Shown here in pieces: positions 9,518 through 16,372 of a stretch of DNA of 64,000 nt. Numbering within the stretch: position 1 is the stretch's first letter; every line of letters starts with the position of its first letter. This stretch comes from VRUE01 sp963840565. GTDB lineage: Bacteria; Actinomycetota; Thermoleophilia; Solirubrobacterales; 70-9. The translations under genes were made by a program, and so were the position numbers. Location of the stretch: the NCBI GenBank assembly GCA_963840565.1, contig CAWIZH010000002.1, positions 434,001 to 498,000 on the forward strand, given 5' to 3'. The notes beneath the pieces were generated by a model. It worked only from the letters and a program-made list of their open reading frames with translations. It had not been told where the DNA came from and made no database searches.

Positions 9518-10000
9518 ATGGCTGTTCACTGTCCAGACTGCGGCTTCGCCAACCCCGAGGGCGCCAATTACTGCCAGAAGTGCGGCGCCTTCCTCGGCGG
9601 TCCCGCCGAGGGCGGCGGGGCCGGCGATGAGCCGACGACGATGACCTACACGGTCGACGACACCGGCGAGATGCAGCCGGTCGACATCGACGAGACGGTC
9701 GAGCGCAGCGGCGCGGCGCTGGTGATTCGCGCCGGCGGCGGTCGCGCCGGCGAGAGCTTCGCCCTCGATGAGGACCGGGTCAGCATCGGCCGCAGCCCCG
9801 ACGCCGGCGTCTTCCTCGACGACGTCACCGTCTCACGCAACCACGCGCTGCTGGTGCGCCGCCGCGACGGCCTCTACATCGACGACCTCGGCTCGCTCAA
9901 CGGCACCTACGTCAACCGGCGTCGGATCGAGTCACACCGGCTCGCCGACGGCGACGAGATCCAGGTCGGCAAGTACAAGCTCAGTTACCTGGAGAAGTAG
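9518..10000 (+). CDS. zinc-ribbon FHA-domain protein, GarA/FhaB-like
   Basis: This 160-residue protein has an N-terminal zinc ribbon (CPDCGFANPEGANYCQKCG), a flexible Thr-rich stretch (DEPTTMTYTVDDTGEM), and an FHA phosphothreonine-binding domain (about residues 65-158: RVSIGRSPDAGVFLDD, SRNHALL, DDLGSLNGTYVN). In mycobacterial GarA, kinase phosphorylation of an N-terminal TETTSV motif switches the FHA domain between metabolic enzyme partners. The TT pair here occupies the same place, but the motif is not identical. It lies 13 nt after the RsiG-like gene and 10 nt before the MerR gene, matching the garA-merR order of Actinomycetota. Confidence 0.85.
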   Translation: MAVHCPDCGFANPEGANYCQKCGAFLGGPAEGGGAGDEPTTMTYTVDDTGEMQPVDIDETVERSGAALVIRAGGGRAGESFALDEDRVSIGRSPDAGVFLDDVTVSRNHALLVRRRDGLYIDDLGSLNGTYVNRRRIESHRLADGDEIQVGKYKLSYLEK

Positions 10001-10010
10001 GGAGCCCGCG

Positions 10011-10754
10011 ATGGCCGTCTCCGAGCAGCAGGCCCGCCAGCGCGACTCGCGCCCGCGCAAGGCGCTGACGATCGGCGCCGTCTGCAAGATCCTGCAGAGC
10101 GAGTTCGACGACGTCTCGATCTCGAAGATCCGTTACCTCGAGGACCAGAAGCTGCTGACGCCGCGCCGCACGCAGGGCGGCTACCGCCTTTACAGCCAGT
10201 CCGACGTCGAACGGCTGCGCACGATCCTGCGCCTGCAGCGCGACGAGTTCCTGCCGCTGCGGGTGATCCGCCAGGAGCTGGCGGCCGGCGGCGACATCGT
10301 CACCCCGACCAGCGGCTCGGACAAGCGCCCCTCCGGAGGTTCTGTGCGGCGGGCGATCCTGGTCAACACCTCGCGCGCCTACCTGACCCTTGACGAAGTG
10401 GTCGAGGAGACCGGCGCCCGCGAGGAGCTGATCGCCGAACTCGAGAACTTCGGCATCGTGCAGCCGGAGAAACGCGAGGGCAAGACCGTCTATGACGAGA
10501 CCGACCGCGAAGTCGTCCGCTCGGCCAACGAGCTCTCGCGGGTCGGCGTCGCCGCCCGCAACCTGCGCGTCTTCCGCTCCTCGGCCGACCGCGAGGCAAA
10601 CCTCTTGGAAGCGCTGCTCGGCCCCTCGTTGCGCTCGCGCAATCCCGATCGTCGCAAGGAGGCGCTGGAGAGCCTCGAGAGCCTGGCGGCGACGGTCAGC
10701 CATCTCAAGCACCTGCTTCTTGTCCGTGACCTGCGGCGCCTCGCCGGTGACTAA
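10011..10754 (+). CDS. MerR-family regulator, FtsR-like
   Basis: This 247-residue protein has an N-terminal MerR winged helix (LTIGAVCKILQSEFDDVSISKIRYLEDQKLLTPRRTQGGYRLYSQSDVERLRTILRLQ) and a second HTH-like region (YLTLDEVVEETGAREELIAELENFGIV) instead of a metal-binding C-terminus. That two-part architecture and its position after garA match the actinobacterial regulator Rv1828/FtsR, which activates ftsZ in corynebacteria (established knowledge). ATG 10011 follows a GGGAG site and gives the conserved N-terminus. Longer in-frame upstream codons would overlap the FHA gene in another frame. The stop lies at the edge of the 114-nt palindromic element. Confidence 0.85.
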   Translation: MAVSEQQARQRDSRPRKALTIGAVCKILQSEFDDVSISKIRYLEDQKLLTPRRTQGGYRLYSQSDVERLRTILRLQRDEFLPLRVIRQELAAGGDIVTPTSGSDKRPSGGSVRRAILVNTSRAYLTLDEVVEETGAREELIAELENFGIVQPEKREGKTVYDETDREVVRSANELSRVGVAARNLRVFRSSADREANLLEALLGPSLRSRNPDRRKEALESLESLAATVSHLKHLLLVRDLRRLAGD

Positions 10755-10867
10755 GCCCGATCCCGGTAGGGGTTCCACTTAACTTTTTCGGTGTAACGGA
10801 TCTTGCTGACGCCTCTAGCCGATCGACGAAAAAGTACAAGACGTTCCACCCCTACCGGGATCGGGCT
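10754..10867. repeat. 114-nt long-palindrome element, copy 1
   Basis: Perfect 20-bp terminal arms (10754-10773 and 10848-10867, AGCCCGATCCCGGTAGGGGT and complement) flank a conserved inner part: TCCACTTAACTTTTT on the left and AAAAAGTACAAGACGTTCC on the right. A 40-nt centre contains GCTGACGCCTC. The same 114-nt element occurs at 42074-42187 with complementary changes in the outer arms. It starts at the last base of the MerR stop codon. Confidence 0.85.
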
Positions 10868-10879
10868 GGGAGCGTTGCG

Positions 10880-11326
10880 ATGCCACGGGTGACCCGGCGG
10901 CGCAAGGTTGGGGCGCCGGTCGCTGCGGTCTGGGAGCTTGTTTCGGACCCGTACAGCCTGGCTCGCTGGTGGCCGAAGGTGATGCGGGTGGAGAGCGTCG
11001 AGGGTGAAGGGGTGGGCTTGCAGTGGACCAAGGTGCTGGGGACCGCGGAGGGGCGGGGGGTGCGCGCCGACTTCCGCTGCCGCGAGTCGGTCGAGGCTGA
11101 GCGCTTCGCCTGGGAACAGCTGATTCCCGGCACGCCGTTCGAGCGCCATCTGCGCCGTTACGAGGTCGAGATCGTCCTCGGCGACGATGACGGTGGGACT
11201 GCGGTGACGCTGTCGGCCGGCCAGACGCTGCGCGGCCTGTCCCGCCTCGGCTCGCCGATGATGCGGCGGGGCCAGGGCGCGCTGCTCGACGAAGCGCTCG
11301 ACGGGATCGAGCGGGCGCTGACGTGA
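10880..11326 (+). CDS. SRPBCC-family protein
   Basis: This 148-residue single-domain protein of the START/SRPBCC fold begins with the typical strand-helix VTRRRKVGAPVAAVWELVSDPYSLARWWPKV and ends with a long helix (GALLDEALDGIERALT). Such proteins bind lipids or aromatic ligands, or act as cyclases. The specific ligand cannot be told. Its stop overlaps the start of the FAD oxidase gene (GTGA), so the two are co-translated and may act on the same hydrophobic compound. ATG 10880 lies 12 nt past the palindromic element. Confidence 0.75.
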   Translation: MPRVTRRRKVGAPVAAVWELVSDPYSLARWWPKVMRVESVEGEGVGLQWTKVLGTAEGRGVRADFRCRESVEAERFAWEQLIPGTPFERHLRRYEVEIVLGDDDGGTAVTLSAGQTLRGLSRLGSPMMRRGQGALLDEALDGIERALT

Positions 11327-12948
11327 TTGCTCCGCGGCGCGACTCGAAGTGGTGGGGGTGGGGCGACCCGTCGGTAGCGCCCGAGCTCGACGACGCCGCC
11401 TTGGCGACGCTGCGGGAGCGGGTCGGCGAGCTGGACCCCTCGCCGCGCGCGGCCGAGCTGGACGACTTCGATTTGCCCGCGGCTGAGCCTCTGCCGCAAG
11501 CCCTCGCCGACGCCGTCGGCGAGGAGAACGTCTTCGCCGGCGCCGAGGACAGGATTCGCCATGCGACCGGGTGCGGCTATCGCGACCTTGCCCTCTTGCG
11601 CTCGGGCCGGCTCGAGCAGGCGCCCGACGCGGTGCTACTGCCGACCGATGCCGATGCGGTGAAACGCGTTCTGGAGGTCTGTGCAACGGAGGGCGTTGCA
11701 GTGGTGCCGTTCGGCGGTGGAACCAGCGTCGTCGGCGGGGTCGAGCCGCTGCGCGGTAACCATGGACGCCTGATCAGCCTCGACCTGGCTCGACTGCGGG
11801 CAGTCGAGATCGACTCGCGCTCGCTCACCGCCCGGCTCGGTGCGGGCCTACGCGGCCCCGAGGCCGAAGCCGAGCTGGCCAAGCACGGCCTCGTTCTCGG
11901 CCACTACCCGCAGTCCTTCGAGTACGCGACCATCGGCGGCTTCGCCGCGACCCGCTCGGCCGGCCAGGCCTCAAGTGGCTACGGCCGCTTCGACTCCCTG
12001 GTCAGCTCGGTTCGCCTGATCGCCCCGGCGGGAGAGCTGAGCACGCTGGAGACGCCGCACACCGCCGCCGGCCCGGCCCTGCGCGAGGTCGTCGTCGGCT
12101 CGGAGGGGATCTTCGGCGTCATTCCCGACGTCACCGTCCGCGTGCGACCGGCGCCGCGGCAGAGGCGTTACGAGGCCTGGATCGCGGAGAGCTTCGAGGC
12201 GGGGACAGAGATCGTCCGCGCCCTGGCTCAAGGGCCGGGGCTGCCCGACGTGATCCGCGTCTCCGACGAGGAGGAGACGGAGGTTTCGCTGGCGCTCTCG
12301 GGTCCGCGCGGCCTCGCCGCCAGTCTCTTCGGCGGCTATCTCGGCCTGCGCCGGCGCCGCAATGGGTCTCTGATCATCGTCGGCTTCGAGGGCGAGGAGG
12401 AGTCGGTCGCCCGTCGCCGTGCCCTAAGCGTGCGGGCGCTGCACAAGGGTGGCGCCGTCTACCTCGGCCAGTCAGCGGGGCGCTCCTGGGAGCACGGTCG
12501 CTACCAGGGCCCCTACCTGCGCGACACGCTGATGGAGATGGGGGCGATGGTGGAGACGCTCGAGACCTCGCAAACATGGTCCGGGCTCGGCACGCTGCAC
12601 GCTGCCGTGGGTGGCGCGATCCGCGATTCGCTCGCCGGTCAGGGAACCCCCGGCCTCGCCTTCTGCCACCTCTCCCACGCCTACCCCGACGGCGCCTCGC
12701 TCTACTTCACCTTCATCGCCCGCTCTCGGCAGGGCGAGGAAATCGAGCAGTGGCGGCGGGTTAAGCGGGCCGCCTCGGAGGCGATCGTCGCCAACGGCGC
12801 CACGATCACCCACCATCACGCCGTCGGCCGCGATCACGCTCCCTATATGGAGGCCGAGGTCGGCAGGACCGGGCTCGACGTGCTGCGCGCGGTAAAGGAC
12901 CAACTTGATCCGACGGGGATCATGAACCCGGGCAAGCTCCTCGGCTGA
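11323..12948 (+). CDS. FAD-linked oxidase, alkyldihydroxyacetonephosphate synthase-like
   Basis: This 541-residue flavoprotein has a PCMH/VAO-type FAD-binding domain (DAVLLPTDADAVKRVLEVC, VPFGGGTSVVGGV, HYPQSFEYATIGGFAATRSAGQAS) and a cap/C-terminal domain ending TGIMNPGKLLG. The N-terminal SKWWGWGDPS resembles the WxGWG region of alkyl-DHAP synthases, which swap an acyl for an alkyl chain in ether-lipid synthesis. The active-site-like motif ITHHHAVGRDHAPYM agrees with that family, which uses a His-rich loop. Start GTG overlaps the SRPBCC stop. A D-lactate/glycolate-type dehydrogenase is the main alternative. Confidence 0.8.
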   Translation: MIAPRRDSKWWGWGDPSVAPELDDAALATLRERVGELDPSPRAAELDDFDLPAAEPLPQALADAVGEENVFAGAEDRIRHATGCGYRDLALLRSGRLEQAPDAVLLPTDADAVKRVLEVCATEGVAVVPFGGGTSVVGGVEPLRGNHGRLISLDLARLRAVEIDSRSLTARLGAGLRGPEAEAELAKHGLVLGHYPQSFEYATIGGFAATRSAGQASSGYGRFDSLVSSVRLIAPAGELSTLETPHTAAGPALREVVVGSEGIFGVIPDVTVRVRPAPRQRRYEAWIAESFEAGTEIVRALAQGPGLPDVIRVSDEEETEVSLALSGPRGLAASLFGGYLGLRRRRNGSLIIVGFEGEEESVARRRALSVRALHKGGAVYLGQSAGRSWEHGRYQGPYLRDTLMEMGAMVETLETSQTWSGLGTLHAAVGGAIRDSLAGQGTPGLAFCHLSHAYPDGASLYFTFIARSRQGEEIEQWRRVKRAASEAIVANGATITHHHAVGRDHAPYMEAEVGRTGLDVLRAVKDQLDPTGIMNPGKLLG

Positions 12949-13039
12949 TCTGGCGCTGCGCATATCGGCGTCCTCGGTCGCTCGCGTGCAGAGCACGCCA
13001 CGCTCCCTGCGTCCTTGATCTGCTTGGCCAGATCAGCCG
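12942..13039. terminator. nested convergent terminator element, copy 1
   Basis: Outer 13-bp arms (12942-12954 CGGCTGATCTGGC and 13027-13039) include the stop of the FAD oxidase and abut the stop of the opposite gene. Inside is a conserved core at 12967-13027: GGCGTCCTCGGTCG, a small hairpin GCGTGC-AGA-GCACGC, then CTCCCTGCGTCCTTG, 4 nt, GCTTGG. Related cores lie at 14502 and 48588, both also between convergent genes. Confidence 0.75.
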
Positions 13040-13040
13040 A

Positions 13041-13985
13041 CTATTTTTTGGCCGCGCCGACGAAGGGGCCGGTGATCTTGCCGCGCAGGACGTCAGTGCC
13101 TGTGTAGGCCGATTCGGATTTGCTCTGCCTTGCTTTGGCGATTGCCGCGCTCAGGGCCGCGTCGGTGGTGCGGGTGATGTCGATTTCGTTGAAGGCGCTG
13201 CGGGCGACCAGGACGAGCACCGCGGTCGGGATCTGGAATCGCGCCGCGAGATTCCCCGAGTCCGGGACCTTGGCGGTGCCGACCGGGACCATCGCCTTGC
13301 CGGAGTGCGAGAGCCAGATCGCGTAGGACTGGCCCGACTGCGACGGTTCGAGGCCTTCTGCCGTGACCTGCAGCAGGACGTTTTTCTTGAAGCGGCCGAA
13401 GAGGGCGGTGCCGCTGGCGTCGCTTCCATCGACGGGCGAGAGGACGGCCTGGGTCAGGTTCGCGTTTTCCGAAGCGGCAGGCGTGGTGCCGCCCTGACCG
13501 GATTCGGCCGCAGCGGAGGTGTCGGTTGAGCTCGAGCTGTCACCGCTGCCGCCGACGATGAGGACGATGGCGAAGACGACGAGGACGAGCACGCCTGCCC
13601 CGAGCCCGATCAATGCGCCGCGGTCCTTCGGCAGTTTCGCGTTGGGGAGTCTTGGTCGCTGCTTCTCGGTGCCGTTGCTGGGTGCAGGCGCCTTCGCGGC
13701 CAATGCTGGCGGTGTGGGGGTTGGCTGGGAAGCCGGCTCTGGCGTAGGCGGCGCTTCAGTCACGGGCTGCGGCGGTTCGGGCGCTGGGGGTGGAGGTGGG
13801 GCGGGCACTGACTCCGCAGCCTCTGGGGCTGCCCCCGGCTTGGCGGCCTCGACCAGCGCCTCGTTCACTCTCTTGCGGACTTCCTCGACGGTGATCCCCA
13901 TCAGGGCGGCGATGTCCTCGTAGCCCTCTTCGCCGCGCTGGGCAAGCAGCCTCAGCATTGCCTTCTGGTCGTCGGTCAGCGCCAC
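13041..13985 (-). CDS. HTH - transmembrane - RskA-like extracellular domain protein
   Basis: This protein is about 314 residues long, with start chosen at GTG 13985 (MALTDDQKAML). A longer frame to 14066 would run through a 20-bp hairpin. N-terminal 45 residues form a sigma-region-4-like HTH (LAQRGEEGYEDIAALMGITVEEVRKRVNEAL). A Pro/Ala-rich linker, one TM helix (ALIGLGAGVLVLVVFAIVLIVGG) and an outer domain follow. The outer domain has the anti-sigma-K pattern SYAIWLSHSGKAMVPVGTAKVPDSGNLAARF. The fusion suggests a one-piece membrane sensor-regulator, but no sigma gene is adjacent. It converges on the FAD oxidase gene and is divergent from the thioesterase gene. Confidence 0.7.
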   Translation of the reverse strand: MALTDDQKAMLRLLAQRGEEGYEDIAALMGITVEEVRKRVNEALVEAAKPGAAPEAAESVPAPPPPPAPEPPQPVTEAPPTPEPASQPTPTPPALAAKAPAPSNGTEKQRPRLPNAKLPKDRGALIGLGAGVLVLVVFAIVLIVGGSGDSSSSTDTSAAAESGQGGTTPAASENANLTQAVLSPVDGSDASGTALFGRFKKNVLLQVTAEGLEPSQSGQSYAIWLSHSGKAMVPVGTAKVPDSGNLAARFQIPTAVLVLVARSAFNEIDITRTTDAALSAAIAKARQSKSESAYTGTDVLRGKITGPFVGAAKK

Positions 13986-14018
13986 GGATCGGAAGCCTAT
14001 GCCAGCGCCCCCCGGAAC

Positions 14019-14070
14019 GGGCGTGTCTGAGGTTAAGCCCCCGTATGGGTGGCTTAGCTCAGACACGCCC
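14019..14070. repeat. 20-bp hairpin in a divergent intergenic region
   Basis: Arms 14019-14039 (GGGCGTGTCTGAG then GTTAAGCC) and 14051-14070 pair along about 20 bp with one bulged base, around an 11-nt loop. It lies between two divergently transcribed genes, where a terminator is not expected. A shared operator or cruciform is possible. Confidence 0.5.
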
Positions 14071-14092
14071 CGCAGAGATAGGGTCTGGCGCG

Positions 14093-14500
14093 ATGGTTGA
14101 CGACCCGCGTGGACTGCTCTCTCACTTCGACGCCCTACTGGGGACCGAGTGGCTCGACGACGATCCCGAGCACGCCCGCGTGCGAGTGGCGATGCGCGAC
14201 GAGCTGCGACAGCCGGTCGGCCTCCTGCACGGCGGCGTGATCTCGAGCCTGGTCGAGAGCGTCTGCTCCCGCGCCACCGCGCTCGCGGTAATGGGCGACG
14301 GGATGATGGCGATGGGCCAGTCGATCAGCGTCAACTTCATCCGCCCGGTCACCGAGGGCCACGCTGAAGTCCGCGCCAAGGCGCGCCACCGCGGCCGCAC
14401 CACCTGGGTCTGGGACGCCGAAGTCCTCGACGCGAACGGGAAGCTCTGTGCGCTCGCCCAGATGACGATCGCGGTCAGACCGCTGCAAACCGGCGCCTGA
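14093..14500 (+). CDS. PaaI-family hotdog thioesterase
   Basis: This 135-residue hotdog-fold protein carries the PaaI/DUF4442-type active-site helix VGLLHGGVISSLVESVCSRATAL (residues about 42-64) and the strand MAMGQSISVNFIRPVTEGHAEVRAKARHRGRTTWVWDAEV. It should hydrolyse an acyl-CoA thioester. The chain or aryl specificity is unknown. ATG 14093 was preferred over a longer frame that would run through the divergent-region hairpin. It is monocistronic and converges with nadE through a nested terminator element. Confidence 0.85.
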   Translation: MVDDPRGLLSHFDALLGTEWLDDDPEHARVRVAMRDELRQPVGLLHGGVISSLVESVCSRATALAVMGDGMMAMGQSISVNFIRPVTEGHAEVRAKARHRGRTTWVWDAEVLDANGKLCALAQMTIAVRPLQTGA

Positions 14501-14563
14501 CGGCGTCCTCAGTCGCTCGCGTGCTGTCGCACGCCACGCTCCCTGCGTCCTTGTCAGGCTTGG
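14495..14563. terminator. nested convergent terminator element, copy 2
   Basis: The core at 14502-14563 is GGCGTCCTCAGTCG, hairpin GCGTGC-TGTC-GCACGC, CTCCCTGCGTCCTTG, 4 nt, GCTTGG. Short outer arms GCCTGAC (14495-14501) and GTCAGGC (14553-14559) include the thioesterase stop. It lies between the convergent thioesterase and nadE genes. The spacing is identical to the other two copies to within one base. Confidence 0.75.
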
Positions 14564-14577
14564 TTTTCACGGTCTGA

Positions 14578-16248
14578 CTATCCCCCGAACCTGTTCGTTA
14601 TTGGAAGCCGCCGGTCGCGACCAAAGGCCTTCGGCGTGATCCGGATCCCCGGTGCCGCCTGGCGGCGCTTGTACTCGGAGCGGTCGACCATCCGCACTAC
14701 CTCGTCGACGACGTCGGCGGGGAGCCCGGCGGCGATCATCTCCTCTCGGCCTCGGTCGCGCTCGACGTAGGACTCGAGGATCTGGTCGAGCAGCTCGTAG
14801 GGCGGCAGCGAGTCGCTGTCGAGCTGGTCGGGACGCAGCTCGGCCGATGGCGCCCGCTCAAGCACCGAGGCCGGGATCAGCCCGCGGCCGGCGCTCTCGT
14901 TGCGGTGGCGGGTCAGCTCGAAGACCAACGTCTTCGGCACGTCCTTGATCGCCGCGAAGCCGCCCGCCATGTCGCCGTAGAGGGTCGCGTAGCCGACCGA
15001 CATCTCGCTCTTGTTACCGGTGGTGAGGACCAGCCAGCCATGCTTGTTGGAGAGCGCCATCATCATGTTGCCCCTGATCCGCGCCTGGATGTTCTCCGCC
15101 GCCAGGTCGGGCTCCGAGGGCCTGGTCGGGTCGCGCGGCAGCGGCTCGTCCGCCGCTTCCTCCTCGCCGTTGCCGCGGAAGGCTGAGCTCAGGGCCCTCT
15201 CGTACTCCGCCATCGCCGCCTCGATCGGGATCTCGATCAGCTCCGTACCGAGGTTTGCGGCGATATTCCGCGCGTCCTGCTGTGTTTCAAGGCTCGAATG
15301 AGGCGAGGGCATCACCACGCAGCTGACGTGCTCGGGACCGAGCGCGTCAACGGCAAGCAGGGCGACGAGGGCGGAATCGATCCCGCCCGAGAGCGCCACG
15401 CCGACGTGGCGGAAGCCGTTCTTGCCAACGTAGTCGCGCAGGCCGAGGGAAAGCGCCGCGTAGACCTCGGCCAGGTCCGCCAGCGGCTCGGCAAGCGGGC
15501 CCGGGGCGGGGGAGGGGATCTCACAGAGCAGCAGCTCCTCCTCGAACTGCCTGGCGCGGGCGATCACCTTGCCCTGCGGGTCGACGACGAAGCTGTGGCC
15601 GTCGAAGACGAGCTCGTCCTGACCGCCGACGAGGTTGCAGAAGGCGAAGTGGGTGCCGTAGGCGCGGGCGCGCTCGGCGAGCATCGCTTCGCGCTCGCGT
15701 CCCTTGCCGCGGTGATAGGGCGATCCCGACGGGTTGGCGATCAGGCCCGCCCCGGCCGCCGCCTCGCTCGAGGCCGGCGCCCCCGGCACCCAGACGTCCT
15801 CGCAGACGGTCAGTCCTATCTGCACCCCGGCGACGGCGATGGTCGCCGGCTCCTCGCCGGGGATGAAGTACCGCTGCTCGTCGAAGACCGAGTAGTTGGG
15901 CAGGCGGTTCTTGCGGTAGACCGCCTGGACGGCGCCGTCGGCGAGCACCGCCAGCGAGTTGTGAGCGCAGCGCCCCTCGCTGTCGGCAGCGGCCGGCTCG
16001 GCGAAGCCGACCAGGGCGACGATCCCCTCGATGCCGCGCGCCAGATCCTCGACCGCGAGCCGATTGGCGGCGACGAAGTGGCGCTTCAGATAGAGGTCCT
16101 CGGCCGGGTAGCCGGGAACGCAGAGCTCGGGAAAGATCACCAGCTCGGCACCCTCACCGCGGGCGCGCCCAATCCACTCGGCGATCTTCGCGGCGTTGCC
16201 GTCGACGTCGCCGACGGTCGGGTCGATCTGGGCCAGGGCTACGCGCAA
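14578..16248 (-). CDS. nadE: glutamine-dependent NAD+ synthetase
   Basis: This enzyme makes NAD+ from deamido-NAD+, using ammonia released from glutamine. The 556-residue product has an N-terminal nitrilase-type amidase domain: Glu in ELVIFPELCVPGY, Lys in VYRKNRLPNY, Cys in GLTVCEDVWVPG. A C-terminal synthetase follows, with the PP-loop ALSGGIDSALVALLAVDALG (about residue 285) and TGNKSEMSVGYATLYGD. Start ATG 16248 gives MRVALAQIDPTVGDVDGNA, the usual beginning. It is a single gene with a 124-nt divergent gap to the metalloprotease gene. Confidence 0.95.
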   Translation of the reverse strand: MRVALAQIDPTVGDVDGNAAKIAEWIGRARGEGAELVIFPELCVPGYPAEDLYLKRHFVAANRLAVEDLARGIEGIVALVGFAEPAAADSEGRCAHNSLAVLADGAVQAVYRKNRLPNYSVFDEQRYFIPGEEPATIAVAGVQIGLTVCEDVWVPGAPASSEAAAGAGLIANPSGSPYHRGKGREREAMLAERARAYGTHFAFCNLVGGQDELVFDGHSFVVDPQGKVIARARQFEEELLLCEIPSPAPGPLAEPLADLAEVYAALSLGLRDYVGKNGFRHVGVALSGGIDSALVALLAVDALGPEHVSCVVMPSPHSSLETQQDARNIAANLGTELIEIPIEAAMAEYERALSSAFRGNGEEEAADEPLPRDPTRPSEPDLAAENIQARIRGNMMMALSNKHGWLVLTTGNKSEMSVGYATLYGDMAGGFAAIKDVPKTLVFELTRHRNESAGRGLIPASVLERAPSAELRPDQLDSDSLPPYELLDQILESYVERDRGREEMIAAGLPADVVDEVVRMVDRSEYKRRQAAPGIRITPKAFGRDRRLPITNRFGG

Positions 16249-16372
16249 GCGGGATCCCTCGGGACGGTCACGCCAGAAGTATCGCCGCCCCAGGCTGACT
16301 TCGCACTTAGTCTCGCCATGCGAGACAAAAACACGAACTCACCGGCGGGACCCAGCCTGGAGGGCCTGTAGA

